NCBI GenBank assembly: GCA_009829735.1
Contig: CM020618.1
Coordinates: 28,620,894-28,684,893 of the forward strand
Origin: Pyropia yezoensis
Lineage: Eukaryota; Rhodophyta; Bangiophyceae; Bangiales; Bangiaceae
Direction: 5' to 3'
DNA length: 64,000 nucleotides
Shown here: positions 1 through 14,624 of the stretch, one piece after another
Numbering within the stretch: the stretch's first letter is position 1
Layout of the letters: the number at the start of each line of letters is the position of its first letter
Program-made: the position numbers and the translations under genes
Notes under the pieces: model-generated
Databases searched by the model: none
What the model saw: only the letters and a program-made list of their open reading frames with translations
Told to the model about the DNA's origin: nothing

Positions 1-231
1 CTTGGCCCACTCCTCCGCTGACAGCCGGCCAAGCACCTTGTCATCACTCCCAATCGTCGTCGTGTAGACAGAGGTGTTGGCAAAGCTAAAGACGGACCGC
101 TCAAACGCAGACAGCTGCTCAAAGGAGAGCGATACCTCCCTTGACGTGATGGCGAAATAGTAGAGTGTGGTGATGCCCAACAGCGTCAGGAGGTATAGGA
201 AGGGGGCCCGCGGGGGGGGTACGGAGGGCAT
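1..231 (-). CDS. Partial type II membrane protein, N-terminal part only
   Basis: An open frame runs from an ATG at 231-229 to the window edge, giving 77 residues with the C-terminus cut off. After a short Pro-rich start (MPSVPPPRAP) comes a hydrophobic stretch of about 20 residues (roughly residues 11-30), then a soluble region beginning SREVSLSFEQLSAFE. This looks like a signal anchor or uncleaved signal with the rest of the chain in the lumen or outside the cell. The frame has a stop shortly upstream of this ATG, so the start is well placed. No family is recognised from the visible part. It is divergent to the nucleoporin gene, with 444 bp between start codons. The remainder of the gene lies beyond position 1. 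Confidence 0.55.
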   Translation of the reverse strand, partial: MPSVPPPRAPFLYLLTLLGITTLYYFAITSREVSLSFEQLSAFERSVFSFANTSVYTTTIGSDDKVLGRLSAEEWAK

Positions 232-675
232 GGCCGGCCCCAAAGGTAGGTAGGGCGGGAAACGGAAGCACACCGCCTGCGGCTAACCAGCGCAAGGCCG
301 CCGTGGTTGCCACCATCAGCGGGGGCGTAGGGATTGCGAGGGGATTGCGACCGACACCGTGCGGTGAAACCGTGCACCGGTGCTTTTTTTTTTTTTTGGG
401 AGCACTCAAGCTGCGATTAAAACTCCATACTGTACATAGTACGCAGCTAATTACATTACTGTTCAGACGTACATACACTACACGTGTCAGAGCATTAGAA
501 TTCATAGCTCCAGTGGTGGTGGAGTTGAAGCCGACGGCGAAGCTGGCTGGCCGCGTCGTCTTCCCGCGCGCCACACCTTCACGGAAACTGTTTGTTTCTG
601 CCGACCCCACCTCCGGACGTTTCTGACGCCTGGATCGCACCTTGACTGCCACTCTCCTTTTCCCCCTTTGGCGTC
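232..675. other. Divergent intergenic region
   Basis: This 444-bp gap lies between two divergent start codons and must hold both promoters. It contains a T-run near 384-398 and an AT-richer stretch around 410-510; the last 60 bases before 676 are pyrimidine-rich, typical of the 5' leaders in this window. No specific promoter element can be supported. Confidence 0.4.
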
Positions 676-2688
676 ATGAGCTTGTTTGGGGGCACCGCAG
701 CCGCGACCCCCTCCCTCTTCTCCCTCCCCCCTACCACTCCCGCACCGTCTGGGGGTGGCGGCCTGTTCGGCACCCCCGCCCCTGCCGCCTCCGCCGCTGG
801 CACCGCACAGCCGTCCCTCTTTGGCGGCTCCACCGCAACGCCGTCGCTTTTTGGCGGCGGCGGCGGCAGTGCTGCTGCCGCACCGGCCACCAGCGGCGGC
901 TTTGGCTTGTTTGGAGCACCACCGGCGGCGGGCACTGCCACCGCGGCTCCCCCCGGCGGCTCAGCCGGTGCGGGCCTTTTTGGAGGGCCCGCCCCATCGG
1001 CGACGGGGGGGAGCAGCCTTTTTGGCGGCGCCCCCGTGGCGGCCGCACCCGTGGGTGGCGGTGGCGGTCTGTTTGGCGTCCCCGCCGCCACGGGCGGGGG
1101 TGGCCAGTTTGGCACCCCCGCCTCTACCGGCGGCGGGGGCCTTTTTGGCGCCCCCGCCGCGTCGCCACCCTCAGGGGTGGGCCTGTGGGGTGCCCCCGCC
1201 GCGGCTGGTGGCGTCACCACCACCGCCGCCGCCGCGGCGCCAGCGTATGGTGTTGCTGGGGTGGGGACGAACGCGCTCCCACCTGGGGCGGCGGCGGGCG
1301 CCGCCGTTTCCCCCGCGCCCGTGTACTCCCCCCACACGCGCTTTGCGGCACTCCCCGCGGCGACACAGACCGAGCTCCTCACCGTCGAGCGGCACCTCCG
1401 TGACCAGCGGGCCAAAGCGTCCCGCCTGGCCGCCACCGCCTCCGACCACGACGCTGCCCTGGATGCAGTGGCGGTCACCACCCGCGCCGTCCGACGGTCG
1501 GCCACCGCCGCATCGGCAGCGGTTGCAGACGCCCGTGCTGTCGCGCGGTCGCTGGCCGACGCGGCGGCGGGGGAGCGCACCGCCGCCGGTCGCCTTATCC
1601 CCGCATTGACCCCGCCAGGCGGCAAGACCGCCCGCGCGGCCGACGCGGCGGCCGACCGTGGCCTAGACTCCTTCTGGGCGACGGCATGCGAGGCGCTTGC
1701 CGCCCGCACCGCCGCGTACACGGCGGCGGTGGCAGGGGTTCGTGACGCGGTGCGGGCGGCGCAGGCTTTTGTCTCGGGCGGGGGCGCGGGCGGTGGGGGT
1801 CCGTCCGCGGGGGGACGGCCCACCGATGCTGCAGCGCAGGTAGAGGCTGCGCTCCGAGCCCAGGTGGAGCGGCTTATGGGTGCTGCCGCCGCGACCGCGG
1901 CGGCGCGGGAAGAGGTGGACGGCCTGCGCAGCGCATGGCTTGCGTGCCTCCGCCGCCGTGCCGAGCGAGGGGGATGGGGCGGGGGGGCGGCGGGTAGCGC
2001 CGGCCGTGGCCTGGTACCTCATGTTGTAGACCCATTTCGCATGGCCGACGCCCGCGAGGCGGCGGAAGCACGGCGGGGTGAGGCTGAAGCGGACGCGGCG
2101 GTGGCCGCTGCGGTGGCCGCGGCGGCGGCTGGGGATGGCGGTGGCGGCGGCGCAGAAGGCGCCCCGGCGGCCGGGGCACCACCGACAACGGCGGCCGCGT
2201 CGGGCGCCACACCCGGCACGGGCGGCGGGCTCTTCGGTAGTGGTGCGGGCGCGGGGGGCGGTCTCGGCATCGGCCTCAGCCTTGGTGGCACCGCCGCCGC
2301 CACGCCTGGGTATGGCGGTACCCCCGCGACTTGTACGCCGAGTGCTGCCGCCCCCGCCGCCGGCGGGGGAGGCCTGTTTGGTGGCCCCGCCGCTGTGCCG
2401 GCGCTGTCCTTGGGCGGCTCGACGGCGTCCGATGCCCCAGCGGGGGGCAGCCTCTTTGGCGGCGGTGGTGGCGGTTTGTCCTTTGGTGCACCCGCCGCAG
2501 CGACACCTGCAGCCACGGCAGCGGTGCCAGGCGTAGCCCCGTCGGCTGCAACGCTTCCGCCGCTGCAGTTGGGGGGCGGCTTTGGGGGGGGTGGGTTCGG
2601 AGGGGGGGTGCCCCCGACACCTGCGCCAGCGAGTGCGGGTAAGCGGCGGTCGTTTGGGGGCGGGGGGGGTTCTCGCCGGAAGCGTTAA
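676..2688 (+). CDS. NUP58: FG-repeat nucleoporin, Nup58/Nup45 type
   Basis: A 670-residue single-exon protein. Residues 1 to about 215 carry SLFG/GLFG repeats in Gly/Ala/Pro-rich spacer. About 225-475 is a helical region opening with FAALPAATQTELLTVERHL and closing near DPFRMADAREAAEARR. From about 480 there is a second FG block, and the chain ends in a basic tail, GSRRKR. FG repeats on both sides of a central coiled coil, with a basic C-terminus, is the layout of Nup58/45, whose coiled coil joins Nup62 and Nup54 in the central channel of the nuclear pore. Nup62 and Nup54 have FG repeats only at the N-terminal side, so they fit less well. Extreme Ala/Gly content makes sequence identity low; the assignment rests on architecture and the helical-domain ends. 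Confidence 0.72.
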   Translation: MSLFGGTAAATPSLFSLPPTTPAPSGGGGLFGTPAPAASAAGTAQPSLFGGSTATPSLFGGGGGSAAAAPATSGGFGLFGAPPAAGTATAAPPGGSAGAGLFGGPAPSATGGSSLFGGAPVAAAPVGGGGGLFGVPAATGGGGQFGTPASTGGGGLFGAPAASPPSGVGLWGAPAAAGGVTTTAAAAAPAYGVAGVGTNALPPGAAAGAAVSPAPVYSPHTRFAALPAATQTELLTVERHLRDQRAKASRLAATASDHDAALDAVAVTTRAVRRSATAASAAVADARAVARSLADAAAGERTAAGRLIPALTPPGGKTARAADAAADRGLDSFWATACEALAARTAAYTAAVAGVRDAVRAAQAFVSGGGAGGGGPSAGGRPTDAAAQVEAALRAQVERLMGAAAATAAAREEVDGLRSAWLACLRRRAERGGWGGGAAGSAGRGLVPHVVDPFRMADAREAAEARRGEAEADAAVAAAVAAAAAGDGGGGGAEGAPAAGAPPTTAAASGATPGTGGGLFGSGAGAGGGLGIGLSLGGTAAATPGYGGTPATCTPSAAAPAAGGGGLFGGPAAVPALSLGGSTASDAPAGGSLFGGGGGGLSFGAPAAATPAATAAVPGVAPSAATLPPLQLGGGFGGGGFGGGVPPTPAPASAGKRRSFGGGGGSRRKR

Positions 2689-3126
2689 CTACAGCTGGTG
2701 GCGACAGCCCCTGGTTTGTTGCTTCGCCTTGTAATGAATCTACCTTGCGGCTACGTCGGTCTCGCGCACCGGCGGGTGCAGACGCGGCACTTTTGTATAC
2801 GTCCCCGATGGTGCTACTCGTCATGGTGCCGCCGGCGGCTGCTTAAAATGTAAGCCCTCGTTTTCCAGGGTGGTCGTGAACGGCGGCAGGCACTCGAGAA
2901 TGGTTCACAAGGAGCCTCTATCTACGCCCACGTGCCTGCACTCAGTCGCTTCCATTGCCTGATGTAGAAAGTTCGGGGCTTCAGCGTGACCAGCTCCGAC
3001 ATCCACTCGCTTGCACAATGTGTGGTATCTGACGACGATAAGGGTGATGGAAAGAATGGCACTTGGAGGGCGCAGGTGGCAGACGAAGCGTACTGAAAAT
3101 AAACACGCGGAAAAACTACCGCTTTC
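2689..3126. other. Convergent intergenic region (3' ends)
   Basis: This gap separates the converging 3' ends of the nucleoporin and FBPase genes. It is less GC-rich than the flanking genes. No tRNA, repeat or further coding region is evident. Confidence 0.4.
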
Positions 3127-4356
3127 TTACTTCTTGGCTGCGTACATGTCCAGCAGCTCCTGTACGTCGTCAGATGAGCCCAGGATCAGAGGCAGCCGCT
3201 GGTGCACCGCCTTGGGGATCACGTCCAGCACCCGCTCCGAGCCGGTGGTGGACATGCCGCCCGCCTGCTCGACGAGGAAGGACATGGGCGCACACTCGTA
3301 GAGCAGACGCAGTTTGCCATTGGGGTTCTTCTTGTCCGCAGGGTATCCAAAAATGCCACCGTACATGAGCGTCCGGTGCACGTCGGCGACCATGGAACCA
3401 ATGTAGCGCGAGGAGTAAGCATTCCCAGACTGGTTGTTGCCCGTCTTCAGGTTCGAGATGTACTCACGGAGGACAGGGTCCCAGGCCGGCTCGTTTGCCT
3501 CGTTGAACGAGTAAATCTTACCGCGCGAGGGAATGGTGATCTTGGGGTGCGTCAGCACAAATTCGCCAATCTGCGGGTCAAGCGTGAAGCCGTTGACACC
3601 ATCCCCTGTTGTCAACACCATCATGCACGAAGAGCTGTACATGCAATAACCAGCTGCCACCAGCGAAGAGCCGGGCTGCATGGTGTTGGCGAGGCACGAG
3701 AGCGTCGCATCATCCAGGTCACCCCCGTCCACGTCCGACGGCAGGCAGGAGGAGCTCTCGGCAAAGATGCCAAAGATGGTGCCCGTCGCAATACCCGCAT
3801 CAATGTTGGACGACCCGTCCAGGGGGTCAAAGACGGCAATGTAGTTGCCCGACGCCATCTCATCGACCATCACCGGCTCGTCCTCCTCCTCAGACGCAAT
3901 GATGCCCAGCTTGCCGCCCTGCCACTTGAGGGCGTGCTTGAGAACGTCGTTGGACAGCACGTCCAGCTTCTTCTGCTCCTCACCCTGAATGTTGACGGAG
4001 CCGCTGTCCTCATAGCCCGTCAGGTTGGAGATGCCCGCCCGGCTGACCAGAGAAGAAATCTTCTTGCATGCCATCTGGATCGAAGCCATCAGGTTCTGCA
4101 TGTCCTGCAGGTGCTCCGAGTCCAGCGACTCCACCGCCTCCTGAATCATGAAGCGGGTGAGCGTCATAGGCGACTCCTCCATGTCAACAAACTGCTGGCG
4201 CTTGGACTGCGCCACCACCATCCGCAGCGCCGCTGACCCAGAGCGGACCGCCGCCGCGGGCGCGGGGGCAGCCCGAGACCGCACCCGCGTGGCGCCCGTG
4301 CCCCGAGCGACCGACGCCGCCAGGACGCCGGCCGAGCCCGTCACAAAGGCCACCAT
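3127..4356 (-). CDS. FBP: Fructose-1,6-bisphosphatase, plastid type
   Basis: A 409-residue enzyme that hydrolyses fructose 1,6-bisphosphate to fructose 6-phosphate in the Calvin cycle. It shows the metal and substrate sites of the family: EEED at 157-160, DPLDGSSN at 177-184, the SSRYIGS segment and KLRLLYECAPMSF near the C-terminus. Between them is the redox insertion found in plastid enzymes, with Cys204 and Cys221. The first about 45 residues (MVAFVTGSAG..., Ala/Arg-rich, a Phe at residue 4) look like a red-lineage plastid transit peptide. The start chosen is the only ATG in that stretch; the frame is open further upstream but only with a GTG. The third regulatory cysteine of green-plant enzymes is replaced by Met (ANTMQPG), so thioredoxin control would rest on one Cys pair. 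Single exon. Confidence 0.96.
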   Translation of the reverse strand: MVAFVTGSAGVLAASVARGTGATRVRSRAAPAPAAAVRSGSAALRMVVAQSKRQQFVDMEESPMTLTRFMIQEAVESLDSEHLQDMQNLMASIQMACKKISSLVSRAGISNLTGYEDSGSVNIQGEEQKKLDVLSNDVLKHALKWQGGKLGIIASEEEDEPVMVDEMASGNYIAVFDPLDGSSNIDAGIATGTIFGIFAESSSCLPSDVDGGDLDDATLSCLANTMQPGSSLVAAGYCMYSSSCMMVLTTGDGVNGFTLDPQIGEFVLTHPKITIPSRGKIYSFNEANEPAWDPVLREYISNLKTGNNQSGNAYSSRYIGSMVADVHRTLMYGGIFGYPADKKNPNGKLRLLYECAPMSFLVEQAGGMSTTGSERVLDVIPKAVHQRLPLILGSSDDVQELLDMYAAKK

Positions 4357-8605
<4,249 letters not shown>

Positions 8606-8905
8606 GCATGGGCCCCTGCCTCTTGCTGGGCGGGGGGCAGGGGGAAGGGGCGAGTGCTGGGAGTGGGACGCCGAGGGGCGGGAGGTGACTGAGCGCCGGA
8701 AGGCTGTGGCGCTGGGAGGGTGAGGTGGCGGGGCTGGCAGACGTCCTGCCGCTCCCCCCCCCCCTCCTTCCCCGGCAGGGCTGCATCCCCATGGGGGGGG
8801 TTGACCCGCCGCGCCTGGACGGCGGCAACACGCGCGCCGACAAGGTTGGGGATGGAGAGGGGAGCGTCACAGGCCGTTGCCGCGCCGGGGCGGCGGCGGG
8901 CGAAT

Positions 8906-8957
8906 GGGCGGGAGGGCGGGCGGGCGGGCGGGCGGGCGGGCGGGCGGGCGGGCGGGC
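8906..8957. repeat. GGGC tetranucleotide microsatellite
   Basis: About thirteen near-perfect copies of a GGGC/GGCG unit. At least four consecutive G-triplets separated by single bases make the + strand a strong G-quadruplex candidate. Confidence 0.85.
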
Positions 8958-10009
8958 GCGGCCGACCCCCCCCACTCCCCCCGGTACGCCCCCTCAAGAA
9001 AAAAGAGTCATCGCGCACAATACGCGCGCAACACGCCGAGTGGTTACCGAAAATACGCAGGGCCGGTCGGTTCTGTGACGGCCGCGGCGCGCGGCGGGGA
9101 GAGGCGCGCGGAAAACGCGCCCCCCCCCACGCCGCCAACCCGACCCACCCTCCCTCTGCCCGCCCCCTCGGCGGCAGACCACGCCGCCCACACGTCAGCC
9201 GGGGTGGCGGCGGCGACCACCGCCGTACTTCCCCCCACCGCCCACAAGCGCGCCGACGCCGACCAGGGAACAGGGGCGACCGCCGCACAGCGCCGCCGCT
9301 GCCCCTCGCCACGCGTGACCCGGCTGCCGCGGCGACCGGTGCCGCCCGCTCTCGCTCGCTGGCCGCCACCTCCACCCCCCGCGCGGTCGACCGACGGCGC
9401 ACCGCCGCCGCGGTGGGCCCAACCCTCGCCCGTTGTGGTTGACGCATGTAACGTACATACAAACAGCTTCCAGCTCCTCGTTGTCACATGATTGCCGCGC
9501 TCCCTCGTTCAGCTCCGCCCTCGCGCCCCCACCTAACGTCCCCCCTCCCTGCACCACCCAAAACGGAAAGAGGGAGGATGGGCAGTCCCCATCCACCGAC
9601 CAACGCACGTTTCTTCCCTATCACGTGTTCCTGCCCCAAAATTCCTGTTGTTCAGCCTCTTCCCCTGCAGTGACTGCGCCGCGCCAGCCCCCCCGCGGCA
9701 GGAAGAGGCGCAAAAGGTCGCCCCCACACCCTCTTTTTTCATCTCCCCAACTGCTCCTTCCAGTTTGGCACACGACGCGCGCGCGCGGCGGCGGCGGCGG
9801 CGGTGGCAGCAGCAGCAGCGGCGCGCGTGCGTCGCGTGCCAAGCGGGAAGGAGCGGTCGGGGAAAAGAAAAAAAAAGGGAAAGAAGGGGGGATCCTAAAC
9901 GCCCCTTCCCGCCGCGGGGGGGCTAGCACGACGCCGTCACTGTACGGGAGGAGGACGAACAACAGGATGAGGGGGGGGGAAACGTGGTGAAGGGAAGGAA
10001 CGGGGGGTT

Positions 10010-10046
10010 GGGTGGGTGGGTGGGTGGGTGGGTGGGTGGGTGGGTG
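10010..10046. repeat. GGGT tetranucleotide microsatellite
   Basis: Nine consecutive copies of GGGT on the + strand, again a classic G-quadruplex-forming pattern. It lies in the intergenic gap downstream of both flanking genes. Confidence 0.85.
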
Positions 10047-10240
10047 CAACTCGTTCTCCGAACCATTTCAGGTAGTGGTGAGCATGGGGCAGGCACTGAT
10101 GGGGCGCGGCGCCCGCCGCCCCCGCCGCCCCCGCCGCCGACACGGGGCGCGGCGGATGAGTACGCCCCCCGCCGCGCGTGTGCGTGCCGTCGCCACCGTC
10201 GCGGGCCATCTGCACCGTGCACGTGCAGTCGTTTCGCGGC

Positions 10241-10300
10241 GGCGCAGACGGTAGCACGTCGAAGGGGGGGGGCGCAGACGGTAGCACGTCGAAGGGGGGG
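10241..10300. repeat. Exact 30-bp tandem duplication
   Basis: Two identical 30-base units, 10241-10270 and 10271-10300, each starting GGCGCAGACGG and ending in a G-run. It is a simple tandem duplication next to the 3' end of the zinc-finger gene. Confidence 0.85.
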
Positions 10301-10420
10301 GGGGCGAAAGGGTGGCCGGTGCAAAGCCCCGACGACTGCGCCATGGCCGTGCCCCGCCGGTGGGCTGCGCGTCGTCTCAATGGGATGGCCCTCCCCCACT
10401 CGTCCAAGGGGGAAGGGGGT

Positions 10421-12141
10421 CTACGCCCCCCCCCCCCTTGCAGCGATGCGGCCTTGGCGGGGTGAGTAGGCCCCTCCGCCCTCGAGCGGACACCCACGGG
10501 CGTGGAACGCCTCCCCCTCGTCCCACGCGAAGGTGTGTCCGCAAAAACGGCAGCGGACAAATAGCTGGGACCACCAGGGTACGTCTAGCGACACGCTCAT
10601 GCCCGCATTGGGGTCCGCCGCAGGGGGGGGGGGGGAGTAGGGGGCCGGGGGGGCGGCGGCTGCGGCGGCGGTGGCGGCGGCGGCGGCGAGCTCACCCCCG
10701 CCATGGGCGATGCCGCCCTCCCCCCCGGCCCCGCCGCCCCCGCCGCCGCTGCCGCCGCCGCTGCTGCCGCCGCGGCCGTTGGTGGCGGCGCCCCTGCCTC
10801 GAGCCGCTTGGCGTGCGCCTTGCCCGCCACGTGCGCTGCTAGCGCCGCTTCGTTGGGGCACTCAATCGCACACACGGTGCACACGAATGGGAGGCGGCGG
10901 GAGCGATGGGTTGCGGCGGCCGCGGCGGCGGTCGCGGCAGCGTCGGCAGCGGTCGTGGCGGTTGCCCCTGCGGTCACTGCCGGCATGGTGCGCGCCGCCT
11001 CCGCCGCCACAACCGCCGCCCGGCGCCTGTGGGCCTTGCCACCAATGTGGTCAGCGTAGGGCACCGCCCCGTTGAGCTGCACGCCGCACAGGTCACAGAA
11101 AAAGGGCTTGGCGGGGGGTGGGGGGGGGGCAGCGGCGGGAGCAGACGGGGTGGTGGACGCCACTGCCATAGGGCCGGCAGACAGTGCATTCGACGGCAGC
11201 GATGTTGGCGGCTGCGGTTGAAGGGCCGGGGGGGGGGACCAGCTCGCCGCCGCCGTGGGGCCTCCGCCGAGCCACTCTGTCTGGAGCGGCGGGGCGAGCG
11301 GCAGCGGCGGCGCCCACGGCGCCTGCCCCAGCGGCCGGCCCGCCCATGGAGTCTGGGCCGGTGGGCGGCCAGCCCACGACATCTGGTCCGTGTACGCCGG
11401 CGGCGGCAGCGACGGCAGCCGTGGCGCAGCGCCCATTTCCCACTCATTGGTCGGCCCCGGCGAAGGCGCGCCCGTTGACGACTGCAGCGAGCTGGGCGGC
11501 ACGACGGCCCGACTGAAGGGCCTGGGCGCGGACTGAGGGGGCGCGCACGCAGCCGCTGCCGCCGCTGGCGCGCCCCCCCATGCGAGGCGGTCCGCATCGG
11601 GCCACCCCGCCGTCACCACGGCGGGGAGGACCGACACGGGCGCCGACTGCATGGCACCGCCGTCGCCGCCACCGCCACCGCCGATGCCGCCGTTACCCCA
11701 GCCTCCATTGCCGCCACCGCCACCGACACCGACACCGCCGCTGCTGCCGCTGCCACTGCCATCGCCACCACTACCGCTCCCGCTGTCCCTGGGGTGTCCT
11801 ATGTGCCGCAGAAGCAGCTGCAGCAGCTGCTGCTCCTTGTTAACCGGCAACCCCTGAACGGCGGCGCCGCCCGGCGCCGCCGACGCCGCTGGCACGCCGC
11901 CGTCGCGCCCCCCAGCAAGAGCTCCACCCCCACCCCACTCGCTACCGCCTTCGCCGCCGCCGCCACCGCCGCCACCGCCGCCGCCGACGCCGCCACCGCC
12001 GCCGCCGAAGCTGTCGTACCCACCAAATGGCCGGTGTGCCGCCCCCCCAGCCGCCCCCCCCAACCGCGCGTGCATCGCCGTCTGGTGCGTGACGGTGTGG
12101 GCAAACGCCATCTCCCCGGCCGGGGCTTGCCATGGGGCACC

Positions 12142-12193
<52 letters not shown>

Positions 12194-12564
12194 TCGTCGC
12201 CGGCCGCCGGGATCCCCTTCCTACTCATCCAGTCAGCGCCGCCGCCGCGAGCGACGGGTGTGGCAGCGGTGGCGGTGGCAGCCGGGAAGAGCAGCGGCGC
12301 CACTTCCTTTCGAAGGGCACTGGGCACCCCCCCACTCAAGCCCCCCCTCTCCCCGCCCCCCCCCGCCCCCCCCGCCGTCGCCCCCTCCGTCGCCCCCGCC
12401 GTCGCCCCCAAACCACCCGACACCAGCGGGTCGCCGGGGGTGTCGTTGTCGGCGGCCGCCTCCGTGCCACCACCGTGATGTACCGCGGTAGCCGCGACGG
12501 GGGGGGTAGGTGTCCGGACCTGCGGCGACGACGGCCGCGGCGGGCCATCGTCACCGGAAGCCAT
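10421..12564 (-). CDS. C2H2 (U1/matrin-like) zinc-finger protein, two exons
   Basis: Model: exon 1 12564-10696, intron 10695-10565 (GTGAGC...TCCCAG, 131 nt), exon 2 10564-10421; 670 residues. Most of the protein is Gly/Pro/Ala-rich and disordered. Near the C-terminus are two fingers of the dsRNA/U1-binding type: FFCDLCGVQLNG...HIGGKAHRRR and FVCTVCAIECPNE...HVAGKAHAKR, with the GKAH signature of zf-met/JAZ fingers. Exon 2 adds a C2HC-like finger, CRFCGHTF...FHARGC. Without the intron the frame ends at 10597 in a Pro-rich tail. A length error in the 13-G tract at 10623-10635 would be an alternative way into the exon-2 frame. The function is likely RNA binding or mRNA processing, not resolved further. 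Another ATG in frame at 12696 would add 44 mostly Pro-rich residues. Confidence 0.68.
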
Positions 12565-14624
12565 GGGTGTCAGCTGGTGGGGGGGCCAAGGGGGGACAGC
12601 GGAGGGGGGGAAGCGGAGGGGCGGGAGAGGAGAGGAGGGTAGCGGGGGTGCCGCCAGTTGGGCAGGCAGCACGCGCGGGGAGAAGAGGCAGGCCATGTGG
12701 TCCAACAGGCGGTATGTCGGCAAGAGTTTTGCCACGATACGTGATGCTCTGATCGTTCTGTTCAAGGTCTATACTTGAAGGCTATCCAATACACATGTTT
12801 GCTCGATCACAAGCCGCCCTTCTCATATGTACTGTACATACATGTAATTAACACTTCCACGCGTCGTGTGCCCACGTGGCTCGAGATTCGAAGCGGGTAA
12901 GCGCTGGTTGAATCACATCCAGTTCGAATTCTGGTAACCCACCCGTCGCTTGCACTCACGTTGCCACTGCGTGCGTGGACGCGACACATGCGTTCATACA
13001 CCGTGCACGGCTTCCTTCGGCGGGGAAGCACGCCGGCGGCTCCCCCCCCCCTCGTACGACGCTTCTCCCTTTCCACTACCAGCTAGTCGCCAGTCCGGCG
13101 CTGGGCCCTGATTGCCGGCGCCGGCGCGGGCGCCGTGGCCGCTTGCCCCCATCCGGCCCTGCATTTGACTTCCCACCGGCGGTGATGGCGGTGGCGGCTG
13201 CGGCAGCGACTACTCGCAGCGTCAGCGGCAGCAACAGCGACACTCGCAGTGTCTGCGGCAGCGGCAGCGACTTCGGGATCGGCAATTGTAACGGCAATCG
13301 TAGCGGCGCCGGTGTATCGACGTGACGTGGTCGCGACGCCCGTCCAGCACTGTACTAGGCCAGGGAGCTGCCTTCCACCCTCCCCCCCCACCCCACTCCA
13401 GCCCACACTCCCACCACTTCCGGCCGCGAGGTGGGACGTGTCGGGGATGAGCAATTTTGGCGTGCCCGCTGCGCTCCCTGCCGCCGCCGCTGGCTGCGGC
13501 GTGCTATTTTTTATGCAGGGGGTGGGGGTGAGTAGAGGGTGGGGGCATGACCATGCTGGCAGCTGCCCGCTCACCTGGTAGACTGTGTGCCGCAACAGGC
13601 CTTGCGCCAAGATGCGCCATGATGGTGCAGGGGTGGTCTGTTCCACCGCTGTAACCGTCCCCTTCCCTCACGGCCGCCGCTCCGCTCGCAGCATGAGGCG
13701 CGCCACGGCCTGCGCGAATCCATTGCTGGTACCGCGTTTGCGCTTGCGGCTTTGCGTTTGGCGTGGAGGGTTTTGGGGGGGGGGGTGCGGGTGCTCCCCC
13801 GAGCACACCGACGACCCCGCCCTTCCGCGGTGCCAGTCGTGCCGCTGCCGCTCCCTGCTGCGTTTCGTGCACCACCACCCCCTCGCGCGCCCGTGACGGC
13901 CGATGAGTAGCTTGGGGAGGGGGTGGAGAGTAGGGCAAGTGGTGGCCGCACGCGACCCAGCGCTGTGTGCCAGTGTTTCCCCGCGGGGGGATTGCGGCGC
14001 TTGTCCCTGCTGGGGTGGGAGAATCCGGCAGCGTCGAGGCGGACCGACGGCTCCTGGGGCACGTGGTATGTCGACGAGGAGGGGGGAGGATGGGGCCTGA
14101 CAGACTCCAACGCCACCCCCGCCGCCCATCCTTTTGTGGCTGTGCCGTCCTGCCGGCACGCCGTTGTCGGTTCACCGGCGTGTCCCGCAGTCAGGGGGAG
14201 GGTGGGGGGTGCGGTGGCGGGGGTCATCCTCCGGGTGTCGCTTGACTGTGCCGGCCGCGTGGACGCGAGAGCTCTCGGGGGCAAAGTGGAGCTACCCCTC
14301 TGTGTTGCTGGTGTCTCTCTGGTGGTTGCTGTTCGTGTTGTAGCTGCGGCTCCACGCGGGTCTCCGCCACCGCCGCCGCCGTTGCCGCCGCAGTTGACGC
14401 ACCTCGTCGTGCTGGCGACTGCCGCTGCCGCCCTCATTCCCCCGCATGTTGCACTGCCGTCCCTTCTCCCCCCCCCGCGTGACCTACACCGCCACCCCCC
14501 TTGGATGGGCGCCGCTGCTGTCGTCGTTGACGCTACTGTCGGCGGCACCGCCCCCCACGCCGTCACCCACCCTTCCTCCATTACCAGTGTCCCCCTCCCC
14601 AAGCACCCCCGCTCGTCCGCCACA
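12565..14624. other. Divergent intergenic region, AT-richer core
   Basis: Two kilobases between the divergent zinc-finger and transporter genes. 12780-13000 is AT-richer and contains a short palindromic TGTACTGTACA-like stretch. Around 13180-13300 there is an imperfect repeat of Ser/Gly-coding units without a supportable gene. The 160 bases before 14625 are strongly pyrimidine-rich, consistent with the transporter's 5' leader. Confidence 0.35.

Larger units (their letters stand above)
8606..10420. other. Convergent intergenic region rich in simple repeats
   Basis: About 1.8 kb between the 3' ends of the kinase and zinc-finger genes. It holds a GGGC tetranucleotide array (8906-8957), a GGGT array (10010-10046) and an exact 30-bp tandem duplication (10241-10300). 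No open frame here carries a recognisable domain. Confidence 0.45.

Noticed and set aside
12883..12955. tRNA-like stretch with a B-box-like GTTCGAATTC
   Set aside because: Acceptor stem and T stem do not pair properly and the A box is off consensus.
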